Assembly (NCBI RefSeq): GCF_001642475.1
Contig: NW_019173941.1
Coordinates: 62,001 to 126,000, forward strand
Length of the DNA stretch: 64,000 nucleotides
DNA from: Fonsecaea monophora
Taxonomy: Eukaryota > Ascomycota > Eurotiomycetes > Chaetothyriales > Herpotrichiellaceae
Direction of reading: 5' to 3'
The notes under the pieces are model-generated. The model saw only the letters and a list, made by a program, of their open reading frames with translations. It made no database searches and was not told the origin of the DNA. Of this stretch, positions 33,597 through 42,746 are shown in pieces; the stretch's first letter is position 1, and each line of letters begins with the position of its first letter. The translations under genes and the position numbers were made by a program.

Positions 33597-35298
33597 TTAC
33601 TTCTCCTCAACCTCGACCACGACGACTTTGTCGCCACCTTCTTCCTCCTGTTTCTTGAGTTCCTCAGTCTCCTCCTTCGCCAAGCGCGCTGCCTCCTTGT
33701 AGCTCATGCTCTTGCCAGCGTGATACTTGATCTTGAACATGCGGTCGACCTCTTCCAAGGACAGGCCTTTGGTTTCGATGTAGAAGAACCAGACGAGGGG
33801 AAACCAAGCAAAGTTAAGCACGGCGAAGATGATGTAAAACCTCCAGGAGATGTTTGCGATGGCGCTGGGGGTCATGATCACCACGACGTACACGAAAACC
33901 CAGTTGGTGACCATGGCGGCACTGTTGCCAATGCTGCGCATCCGTGATGAGTTGATTTCGGAGGGGTATAGGAATGGAATGGCCAGGTAAGAGAGACCCT
34001 AGAATCAAGTGAAAATGTCATTTTCGGACTTTCGAGGAGTTTGGAAGAGAGAGATAGAGAGATAGAGAGATGTGACTTACGTAGAAGAGATGGTAGCCAA
34101 ACATGAACGACACGGCCATGGCGTAGCTGGCCTTTGTCCCAATGCCGAGACCGATGGTGGTAAGGGTGAAGCAAACGCCGCATCCAATAGACCCAAACAG
34201 CATGAGAGGGACACGTCCGAAGCGATCGATTAGGAGCATGATGGCGGAGCCCCAAACGCAGAGGGAAATAAAGTCAATGGCTGACAGGATCAGAGCAAGC
34301 CTGTTGCTGAAGCCAAAGGACTTGGTCAGGATCACCGGGAAATAGTATACAACCTGTCGGGTTTGGCGCAGTTACTGTCAGTATCGCGCCGTGAAAAACC
34401 TCGCAGGCTTGAAAAGAGAGTGGAAGGAATCAGTCTGGATCTCGATCCTTACCACGTTAATACCCCCCATCTGCTGAAAGACGGACGTACCGGCGCCCAA
34501 AACAAGGCGCCGGAAGTTCTGCTGTTCACCACCTGAAAAGACCTCCCGCCATCCAATGGCTCCGCCAGCCTTTTCGGCTGCGATAGCATCGCTGATGATC
34601 TTCAGCTCGATCTTGACCGATGTGTCCTCGCGGTCTTTGGCGGCAAGGCGAGCTAGCACCACCTGAGCTTCCGCATGTCTTTCCTTGTAGCAAAGCCACC
34701 GAGGAGACTCCACCGTGCAAGCAAGCAGTCCGAGCGTGACGAAGGCCCAGAAGCATTGCATCGCGATGGGAAAGCGCCAGCTGACTTCGTTCGTGTAGAC
34801 ATAAGTCATTCCCAGATTGATCCAACTGGTCAGATCAATTCCGAAGATCACCATGACCATTTGAAGAGCAACAAGCTTGCCGCGGTGCTCTGCCTTGCTG
34901 GTCTCAGCTTGCCACATGGGCACGACGGCTGTACTCTGGCCGATTCCCAGACCGGCAATAATGCGGCCAACAATCATGTGTGGCAGGGAGAACGAAGACG
35001 CTTGCAACAGGCCTCCGACAATGACAAAGGCACACGACATGGCAATCGACTTGCGGCGGCCCAGCTTGTCTCCGAAATAGATGGATATGATGGCCCCGAT
35101 GATGCAGCCAATGTCATAGGTCGAGACAATCTGGCCTTGGATTGTCGGATTTGGGTTCTTGAACTGTTTGGCAAACGTCGGGTCGTTCAAGATGCCGCCA
35201 AAGACACCCTGATCCCAGCCGAAGAGCATAAAGGAAAAGCCACAGGTCATGGTGATGGCGACCGTGAGGGCGCGGCCCTGGAGAGGAAGCAGACCCAT
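33597..35298 (-). CDS. MFS sugar transporter
   Basis: Plasma-membrane hexose/pentose-type porter of 506 residues, three exons on the minus strand (35298-34453, 34353-34081, 33998-33597). Sugar-porter marks are GWDQGVFGGIL in helix 1, YFGDKLGRRKS after helix 2, PMWQAETSKAEHRGKLV after helix 4, VESPRWLCYKERHAEA, LIDRFGRVPLM, and YIETKGLSLEEVDRMF at the end. Twelve hydrophobic segments can be placed. The C-terminal tail is Lys/Glu-rich. It is divergent from the epimerase-like gene and next to the Gfo/Idh oxidoreductase, so it probably imports the substrate of the island. Substrate cannot be inferred from these motifs alone. Confidence 0.92.
33999..34080 (-). other. Intron 2 of the MFS transporter at 33.6-35.3 kb
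   Basis: Minus strand GTAAGTCACATC to GATTCTAG, 82 nt, phase 0. It contains a GAGA/TCTC-rich stretch. Confidence 0.85.
34354..34452 (-). other. Intron 1 of the MFS transporter at 33.6-35.3 kb
   Basis: Minus strand GTAAGGATCG to CCGACAG, 99 nt, phase 0; joins G-G-I-N-V to V-Y-Y-F-P. Confidence 0.88.
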
Positions 35299-36788
35299 GC
35301 TTTTAGGGGGTTTTTATGAACCACAGAGCTGGCTCTGGTCTGAGGAACTCTCAAGGTGCGTAAAATGAGGGGGTTGACGAGGAGAGTGGTAGACAAGACA
35401 GGCTGACCTGAGTTGACAGAATCAGTCAGACAAGAGAAAGCCATGCCCCATATACTCCCGCATGCCCCTGGGTTGAAATAGACCGTCCTGATAAAGCATC
35501 CACCTGTCTCTCTCTCCCCACGGGGGAGCCCCTTGACAATCCACTGTGTGGCCAATTCCCAAAAGCCCGGTTGTAGACTTCAACTTCCATATCGCGCCAT
35601 CGGCAACGAAGCCCTGTGGAACGTGGGCAATCCACGCAAGGGGTCTCCATCCTTCCCCGGTTGTAAGACTAGATAAGGCAGTTGGCGAGAACCTCAACTC
35701 GCTTGAAAGGCCATTCACCCCAGTCGATGGAGGCAACGGGGACTTTCCGTATACATAGTGATGTCGTGATATGCTCGTAGAATTTCTGCTTAGTCCAAGT
35801 CAATGCCTTTGCTGCATACATATGTGGGTATGGTGCGGGAAAAGGGGCAAAGCAGAATCGAATAACCCTTATAGCCGAAGGAGAGCACGGTTACTGAAGG
35901 GATAAAGCCGTGCGACGCCACCCGAAGACACAGAGACCGAGGGAATCGACTTCCGGGACCAGAAAAATGGGCTCGGTCATGGAATTCAATTCCCGTTGAA
36001 CCTCAATCGTATCCCCAGAAACCCTCCGCAGGTGTTGCCAGATTCGTTGGACCCCCCAAACACAACACACTTGCAAAGAACTTTTGTGACTCGCTTGTTA
36101 GGCCTTTGCTGATAGCGCTCAGAGTAGCGCATGTAAGAATTGGTTCCTATGTCGGACCCCTTCTGGTCTGCGTTTCACGAACACCCATCGCGGTAACGTC
36201 AACATTCATCCTATTAGTGACTATCGTAAACCGGCTTGCCTCTCACCGCAAGCATTCCAGGCGAGGCTTCTTGCTCATGTTTGATCGAGCCACAATGCGG
36301 CAACGGAAGCGCCAAACACGAAAGAATTGAGCACAAATGAAAGAACCTTGGGGCTACAACCTTTGCATCCGCTCTGACCGTGTGAGCCTGGCTCAACAAT
36401 GTCTTACTGTAACGTGCATAGAAATTTGAGTAGAGCTCTTGAAGCCTGCGAGGTAGTCATGATACGGTAATAGCCCAGCTTAATCGTAAGACATGAGAGT
36501 AAAACATTCACCAACCTCGGGTTGATTGACCACACGGTCCTGATATCGAAATCATTCTGAACGACGTCGAAATCAGGTGAACCGCAACACTTGACTGGGG
36601 GGTTACTAACCCAAGTACCGAGTATATGATTGGAGTAGCTCGGTCTCCAAGATTCAGGCTTCGAGGGGGTTTCATGTTACTATCCTACAGAAACAAATTT
36701 GATTCCACCAAGTAAGCGACTTGTCCTGACAACCTTCTACAAGAAGAATAGAGCTTCACAGCAGCAAAGTCGGTATTCCACAGCCAGT
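35299..36788. promoter_or_regulatory. Divergent upstream region, sugar transporter / epimerase-like gene
   Basis: Nearly 1.5 kb between divergent starts, the largest promoter space in the island. No gene is supportable here. It presumably holds regulatory sites for both genes; no strong motif is claimed. Confidence 0.45.
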
Positions 36789-38229
36789 ATGGCGGTCAAA
36801 GTGTTAATGTACGAGGCCGACGGGATGAAGTTCAGAAATTATACCCGCTGACTCCAATTCCAGCACAGGAGTCACAGGATACATCGGTGGCGACGCCCTC
36901 TATGCACTGAGCAAGAAACACCCCGAATGGGAATACTGTGAGTTTGCAAATTTCAGACAGCCTCCTTTTTTTTCACCTCATTTGAATCCTTTCCATATTT
37001 AACTTGGCACGGCATGGGAACGCCCGGTTTGCTTTTGCGTTGGTAACACGGAACACCAAAATTGCTGACCTCATCTGATAGGTGCCCTGATCAGGACGCA
37101 GGAGAAGGCGAACCGAGTTCAACAGCAGTATCCCAAGCTTCGCATCGTGCTGGGTGATCTGGATGATTCGGTGGTGCTTCGTGAAGAGAGTGCAAAGGCA
37201 GATATCGTCCTGCGTAAGTTACCGTCGGTCCCCCCCCCCCCCCCCCCCCCCTGACCGGACAGCGTTCTGACCCCAATTTTCGTATTCGACAGATACTGCA
37301 GACGCATCGGATCACGAAGGTGCGGCAAGAGCCATTGCTGCCGGTCTCGTCGAGGGCCATGCGCCATCTAAGCCTGGATTCTGGCTGCACACGGGTGGTA
37401 CTGGGATATTGACTTATGAAGACTCCAAGAACAATCGCTTGGGAGAGTGGTCGACCAAGGAGTACAACGATCTCAGTGGAGTGGACGAGTTGACACACCT
37501 GCCCGACGAGGCATTCCATCGCAATGTCGACAAGATCGTTCTCGAAGCTGGAACCAAGTATGCGGACAGGGTAAAGACGGCGTTGGTTTGCCCGCCCACC
37601 ATCTATGGCAAGTCTCGGTGACCCCAGGAAGCGTGCGATCGTCATTGGTTTCGTCCTTTCGGAGCCGACTTTCAACTGTTATGTGTCAAGTAAACTCTCC
37701 CTTGCTGACTTTCCGCTTAGGTGACGGTCGAGGTCCCGTCTCCGGGCGGTCTCGCCAGGTCTACGAACTGAGCAAGCTCATACTGCAGAAGGGCTACACT
37801 CCCATCGTGGGCGCAGGAAAGGCGCGGTGGAACCACGTCCACGTCTACGACCTAGCCACTGCTTTTGTCCTCCTGGCTGAAGCGGCAGTGGCTCAGAACC
37901 TATCTGACGACATCTGGGGCGCTAAGGGCTACCATCTCTGCGAGAACGGCGAGCATGTCTGGGCTGACCTGGCCAGGAAGATCTCGGCCATCGCGGCGGA
38001 CAAAGGCTACATTCCCGCGAAGCCCGTCGAGAAGCAGCTTAGTAAAGACGAGGCTCTGGGGGTAGCCGGCTTCGAAGCCATCAGCTGGGGCTTGAATTCA
38101 CGGGGAAAGGCGGAGCGATTGAGAAAGTTTCTGGCCTGGACGCCAAAGGAGAGGAGCATTGAAGAGGAGGCTGGAAGAATCCTTGAGGCAGAGAGATCAA
38201 GATTGCAGGGCAAGACGCTGTCAACTTGA
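36789..38229 (+). CDS. NAD-dependent epimerase/dehydratase-like (NmrA-type Rossmann) protein
   Basis: Five exons (36789-36808, 36864-36937, 37082-37213, 37293-37607, 37721-38229) give 349 residues. The joined N-terminus MAVKVLITGVTGYIGGDALY is a classic NAD(P)-binding fold (GxxGYIG). Later blocks are LRIVLGDLDD, ADIVLHTADASDHEGAARAI, FWLHTGGTGIL and CPPTIYGDGRGPVSGRSRQV. This matches fungal extended SDR proteins annotated as nucleoside-sugar epimerase or NmrA-like. A canonical YxxxK is not obvious, so the role may be oxidoreductase or redox sensing. Intron 3 contains 22 C in a row and intron 4 starts with GC rather than GT. Both are treated separately. Substrate unknown. Confidence 0.82.
37214..37292 (+). 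other. Intron 3 of the epimerase-like gene with C22 tract
   Basis: GTAAGTTACC to TTCGACAG, 79 nt, phase 1. It holds an uninterrupted run of 22 C at 37230-37251, more than a quarter of its length. Confidence 0.85.
37230..37251. repeat. Homopolymer of 22 C inside an intron
   Basis: C22 without interruption on the plus strand. Because it is intronic, length change would not alter the frame. Confidence 0.9.
37608..37720 (+). other. GC-AG intron of the epimerase-like gene
   Basis: Begins GCAAGT and ends GCTTAG, 113 nt, phase 1. Only this boundary gives P-T-I-Y-G-D-G-R-G-P. The GT donors nearby (37612 and 37619) lead to a stop right after the junction. GCAAGT matches the known consensus of GC-AG introns. 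Confidence 0.75.
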
Positions 38230-38748
38230 AACGAAAAGAGAAGAGGGCAGGACAGAATGTCTAATTGAGAAGTCCTTGTTGCACTGCCTTTCGTCCTTCG
38301 GATACGGCCAATCTCGAACAAAGTCCTTTTCTTTCGTCTATTGTCCACCTTGCTCGGGACCTGGTGCGTGAGGACTATTGACACGCAAAAGATGCCCTCG
38401 CGATCCAAGAATCTAGCCAGCTGTGCCGTTTCGAAAACCACCAAACTTCCTGCTTCCTTCTTGGCCGTTTATCCTATTCAGTTCTCCCGGTACAATAGTG
38501 CGAGAAACACTCGGTATCCCAACCGTAACACGGTTGGCCCATGGAAAGGCCACAGTGCACCTTTAACCAAACAGCTTGACGCGAGGATCGAGTCAAGGAG
38601 ATGCTCGCTAGAACATCATCGAAATCCAAGCACATGGCTCTGGATGTATTCGCCTGCAGAGATGAGAAAACGATGGAGGGGACGTGTTTCGCTCGAAGGG
38701 TGATCCCATTGCCATGAAGAGCAGCAGCAGCCAAAAGATGCGTCGCTA
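38230..38748. other. Convergent intergenic region
   Basis: 3' flanks of the epimerase-like gene (+) and the SDR (-). Short ORFs only. Confidence 0.45.
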
Positions 38749-39531
38749 TCACTCATAATGGGTTGATGCACCGCCATCCACCAACAGGTACTGTCCAGTC
38801 ACATAGGAACTGAGATCACTGGCGAAGAAGACGGCTGCTCCGGCGATATCTTCGGGAGTGCCCAGGCGGCCCAGCGCCGCCTTGGCCGCCATGACTTCGC
38901 GCTGACCATTGTGGTCCAAGTGAGCCTTGTTCATGGTGGTCTCGATGGTGCCGGGACAGATGCTGTTGAACCGGATGCCATGTCTGCCCAGGGCGCTCGC
39001 GCAGGCGACAGTCATGCCCAGGATGGCCGCCTTGGTGGGCGCGTAGTGCGTCAAGGCCGACGAGCCTTGGACGGCTGTGATGGAGGCGATAGACACGACA
39101 CTGCCACCCGTCCCTTGGGCCACCATCTGCTTCGTGGCGGCCTGTGTGAGCATGTACGCCGCCGTGAAGTTGACTGACATGTGCCGCTCCAGAAGAGCCT
39201 GCGTCACATCATGGAAGTCGGAGAATGTGCAGATGCCTGCATTGTTGATCAGGACGTCAATTCGACCAAACTTGTCCAAAGCCTCGGCCACCAGATTGGC
39301 CGGGGTCTCTGGCAGGACAACATCGCCGCTGAAAGAGGTGTGTCGAAGCGATGGGTCGATCGCTCTCAGTTCAGATTGCAGCGCCCCGATGTCAGAGGTC
39401 GTCTGTTCGGTCCCCAAGTGGTGCAGGACGAGACCAGCGCCTTGTCGAGCACATGCCAGTGCCGTAGCACGCCCGATTCCTTGCGATGCACCTGTGATGG
39501 CAACGACTTTGTTGCGAAGTAATCCGGCCAT
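38749..39531 (-). CDS. SDR oxidoreductase resembling L-rhamnose 1-dehydrogenase
   Basis: Classical short-chain dehydrogenase, 260 residues, single exon. It shows VVAITGASQGIGRA (cofactor loop TGxxxGIG), DVLINNAGIC (NNAG), the active-site Ser in VSIASITAVQGSS, and the catalytic YAPTK pair (YxxxK), followed by the ICPGTIETTMN and SSYVTGQYLLVDGG blocks. The overall pattern, including GLLRNKVVAITG and SALTHYAPTKAAILGM, recalls the yeast L-rhamnose 1-dehydrogenase group, which makes L-rhamnono-lactone. Other sugar or glucose 1-dehydrogenases are close relatives, so the substrate is tentative. It lies in tandem behind the transketolase-like gene. Confidence 0.87.
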   Translation of the reverse strand: MAGLLRNKVVAITGASQGIGRATALACARQGAGLVLHHLGTEQTTSDIGALQSELRAIDPSLRHTSFSGDVVLPETPANLVAEALDKFGRIDVLINNAGICTFSDFHDVTQALLERHMSVNFTAAYMLTQAATKQMVAQGTGGSVVSIASITAVQGSSALTHYAPTKAAILGMTVACASALGRHGIRFNSICPGTIETTMNKAHLDHNGQREVMAAKAALGRLGTPEDIAGAAVFFASDLSSYVTGQYLLVDGGASTHYE

Positions 39532-40177
39532 CCTGACGTGAAGAATGCCTCTCGTTGTTCGCTTTCAGTTCGAGGCAGAAGAGACTGTGCCCAAGAAGGG
39601 TCAGTTCTGGTAGAGTTACAATCTCCCAGGTTTGTGAACGGTTCGAGTAAAAGCGTACAATATGCACCATCATAAATAATTGCAGCCCGTGTCTCGAACG
39701 AGCAGCAAAGGGCTCGTCTCCCTAACTGACTCTAAAAGAGCCGTTGCTCCACCCGAGTTGCAGGCAATGCTCAGGGGAGAAAGTATAAAGGCGAGAGAAA
39801 GTCTTTCGGTTAACGGCCAGCCTGTTGGCGGCTCTAGGTCCATCGCCCCTCAACTGTACTAGCCAGCCGGGCTATCATCATTATCACTGTCAGCAAAATG
39901 TCAGCTCTCAGCTTGTCTAGCGCAATGCCGACTTGAGACTTCGGTTGATCTAAGGTCATGAGAAGCTATGAAGAAAGCTTCAACGGTATCCCTATCAGGT
40001 TTGTTTGCTTCGCCTAGTGCCCGCCGAGACCAACACGACAGAACCGTGAGAGCAGGCTGGGATCCATCGTCTCGTTGGATGAAGCTCGAGCCCTAGCAAA
40101 ACAGGTCATGTATTCCTAACAATCATAGCCACTGACGGAATTATACCTAGATCCAATCTATCTCTCACCGCCTACGA
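39532..40177. promoter_or_regulatory. Upstream region of the SDR gene
   Basis: 646 bp between the stop of the transketolase-like gene and the SDR start, both on the minus strand. No gene visible. Confidence 0.4.
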
Positions 40178-42289
40178 CTACTTCAACAACCTCCATCTTG
40201 CTCTGCCTTTCCCTGATGTGGTGGTTTGCAGAAGCTTCTTCACCTTCTTGACGATCCCGACATGGTCAATGCCAAACCTCCTAAAGTTTTCAATGCCTGC
40301 TCCGGAATACCCAAAGTCATCCATCGCCACGCTTGCTGTACAAAACCTGGCCCACATACTACTGACATAGGCTTCGACACTAACCACATGTTCCGTTGAC
40401 CCAAGCACTTCATTCTGGTATGTCTCGGATTGGGCTTCGAACAGGCTGATGCACGGCATGCTGACCACCCGCGTCGAAATGCTGTGCTGTTCTGTCAGCT
40501 GCTTCGCCGCTGCTACGGCAAATTGCAATTCCGAGCCGCAAGAAATGAGAGTGACGACGGAATCGCTCTGCTCGACAACTACGTAGCCGCCTCGGGCGAC
40601 TTTGGCTCGATCTGTGTTTGGTATCGCGGTGATTGCTGGGTCCCTAGCCAGCGAGATGATGACCGACATCTCCTTAGTTGCGGGACCTAACGCGGTCGAC
40701 CAAGCACCTATGACTTCTTCGGCATCCGAGGGTCTGATATACGCGAGGTGTGGCATCGCTCGATACAAAGAGTCGAGTTCGACCGGCTGATGAGTTGGAC
40801 CGTTCTGGCCTTCGCCGATCGAGTCGTGGGTGGCCACATGGATAACTTTGAGGTGGCTTAGTGCACCCATCCGCACGCCAGGCGCTGCGTACAAGTAGAA
40901 CATGAAGAATGTCGCCGTGATAGGGATAATGGTGCCGGGACTGTAGGCTGCTAGTCCGTTCGAGATGGACGCCATTGCATGTTCGCGAATGCCATACCGA
41001 ATAACGCGGCCCTGTGGGTTGCCCCCGGAATAGATCCGAGACGTCTGGTCACCCATTTGATTGCTGTTCCAGAGGTCGGCGCCACCAGCAATGAGGTGTG
41101 GAACATGTGACATGAGGGTATTAAAGACGGTGCCATTGAATTGTCGGGTAGCTTGAACGACCTCGGGAACTTGAATAGAAGACAGGACAGTCTCATAGTC
41201 GACCTTGCCATTCATCCGGTCGGACAGGAGCTGGGCTTCGGTGGGGTAAGCTTTGTTGTAGGCCACCAGGAGGTCTTTCCAGTCCTCTTCCAGAGTTTGG
41301 CCTCTTGCCTCACACCCAGCGAGGTACGCTTTTGTTTGTTCTGATAGAGTATGTGTGGTTGATACATTGGCAGACGCGTACAAGGCGGCATCCGCATCAG
41401 TATAGGTGCCGTGATGCGACTTGAAAGTGCCCGCGGTGGACGTCCCGTAACCGATTGTGGTGCGGATGTTGATGAAGGTGGGTTTGCCCTTGGTCGACCG
41501 GGCAAGCTTCAGCGCTGAGACAATATCGTCGACCGAGCTATCACCTGTGAAAACATCGATCACGTTCCATCCCATTGCGCGCATTTTGGCATTGGTATCT
41601 TCGGACACAATCCACTCCAGGGGGCCGTCACAGGTGACCTGGTTGTTGTCGTAGCAGAGAACGAGGTTATCGAGCTGAAGATGACCTGCAAGAGCCATAG
41701 CCTCTTGGGCGACTCCTTCCTGAAGACATCCATCGCCCGTGGTGCAGTAGATCCGAGAACTAACGATGTCGTAGCCTGGCTTGTTAAAGGTTGCTGCCAG
41801 GTGCTTCGAGGCGATGGCGAGGCCGACCGCATTCGCTACCCCTTGACCAAGCGGCCCAGTAGTGACTTCGATGCCTGGAACGTCCAGTTCAGGGTGACCA
41901 TGGCATAGCGTGGCCGTCCATTTACCAGTCTCTGGGTCGACTGCCTTGGCTGAGCCGTACAGCTTCACCTCGTCCAACGTCATATTCGGATATCCGGTCA
42001 CATGTAACATTGTGTAGATGAACATAGCAGCGTGGCCATTCGATAGCACGAATCGATCTCGATCGAACCAGTCGGCGTTCTTTGGATTGTATCTCATTGT
42101 ATGGCGCCAGAGAGCCACGCCCAGAGGCGCCATCCCAATCGCCGACCCTCCATGGCCACCACCGTTCTGTCGACAGATATCGATGATGAACTTCCTCAGG
42201 TCTCGAACTGCTTGCTCATCGTCGGTCAAGACAGATGGGGTAGAGGCGCCGTTGACTGAGATAGAAGGTCCGTTCGTGGTGCTCGGCAT
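40178..42289 (-). CDS. Transketolase family enzyme, dihydroxyacetone synthase-like
   Basis: Thiamine-diphosphate enzyme moving two-carbon ketol units, 703 residues, single exon. The ThDP motif is complete: TTGDGCLQEG, about 25 residues, then LCYDNN. Other marks are GHGGSAIGMAPLGVALWRH, FVLSNGHAAMFIYTMLH, EVTTGPLGQGVANAVGLAIA, the catalytic Glu region RYGIREHAM, and THDSIGEGQNGPTHQPVE. The DNN-x-V-x-C-DGPLEW region resembles dihydroxyacetone synthases, which join formaldehyde to xylulose 5-phosphate. The C-terminus (ARWRLLK) is not a peroxisomal PTS1, unlike methylotrophic yeast DHAS, so a cytosolic transketolase paralogue is equally possible. It is divergent from the monooxygenase gene. Confidence 0.9.
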   Translation of the reverse strand: MPSTTNGPSISVNGASTPSVLTDDEQAVRDLRKFIIDICRQNGGGHGGSAIGMAPLGVALWRHTMRYNPKNADWFDRDRFVLSNGHAAMFIYTMLHVTGYPNMTLDEVKLYGSAKAVDPETGKWTATLCHGHPELDVPGIEVTTGPLGQGVANAVGLAIASKHLAATFNKPGYDIVSSRIYCTTGDGCLQEGVAQEAMALAGHLQLDNLVLCYDNNQVTCDGPLEWIVSEDTNAKMRAMGWNVIDVFTGDSSVDDIVSALKLARSTKGKPTFINIRTTIGYGTSTAGTFKSHHGTYTDADAALYASANVSTTHTLSEQTKAYLAGCEARGQTLEEDWKDLLVAYNKAYPTEAQLLSDRMNGKVDYETVLSSIQVPEVVQATRQFNGTVFNTLMSHVPHLIAGGADLWNSNQMGDQTSRIYSGGNPQGRVIRYGIREHAMASISNGLAAYSPGTIIPITATFFMFYLYAAPGVRMGALSHLKVIHVATHDSIGEGQNGPTHQPVELDSLYRAMPHLAYIRPSDAEEVIGAWSTALGPATKEMSVIISLARDPAITAIPNTDRAKVARGGYVVVEQSDSVVTLISCGSELQFAVAAAKQLTEQHSISTRVVSMPCISLFEAQSETYQNEVLGSTEHVVSVEAYVSSMWARFCTASVAMDDFGYSGAGIENFRRFGIDHVGIVKKVKKLLQTTTSGKGRARWRLLK

Positions 42290-42746
42290 GTTTGCCCTCT
42301 AATGCTTCCGCTTACAACGACCGGTCCGCCAATTTTCGCCGGGACTTTGCACCCCATTATATCTGCAACGATTCGAACAACCCTTCCAGCGAGCAACAGA
42401 GACAGCAGTCCCAGCTCCGTCGGGATCTACTGCTTCTGCAATGCTCCTCGAGATCACCATGGCCGCCTATTCCTCACCAAGGCCCACAGCGTACCACCGG
42501 GAAGCTGAATGTGGTCCTCGCCCGGGAATTCTCAGGCCATCGTCATATAACCGGGACCAATCCTCGTGCTGTGATATCGGCTGGGAGCCATCTCTCAAGG
42601 CTACATGGACAAGCGGCTGGTCCGCCACAGGCTGCCTTTGATATATTGTGCGAGCTCGAAGTCTGGCAAGATTTTCCTCGACATGCAGAATTTGCAGAGA
42701 TTTTTCGAGTCGAGCGGGAAGTCCTGTCTCTACACACACGCGCGCA
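42290..42746. promoter_or_regulatory. Divergent promoter, transketolase-like / BVMO
   Basis: 457 bp shared by two divergent genes, which suggests co-regulation. It includes a CCAAT pentamer at 42557-42561, the site of the HapB/C/E complex. In-frame sequence upstream of the monooxygenase start is open back to 42648 but unlike the family. Confidence 0.5.

Noticed and set aside
40178..42289. Peroxisomal dihydroxyacetone synthase of methylotrophy
   Set aside because: The C-terminus (RLLK) is not a PTS1 and no alcohol oxidase gene is nearby.
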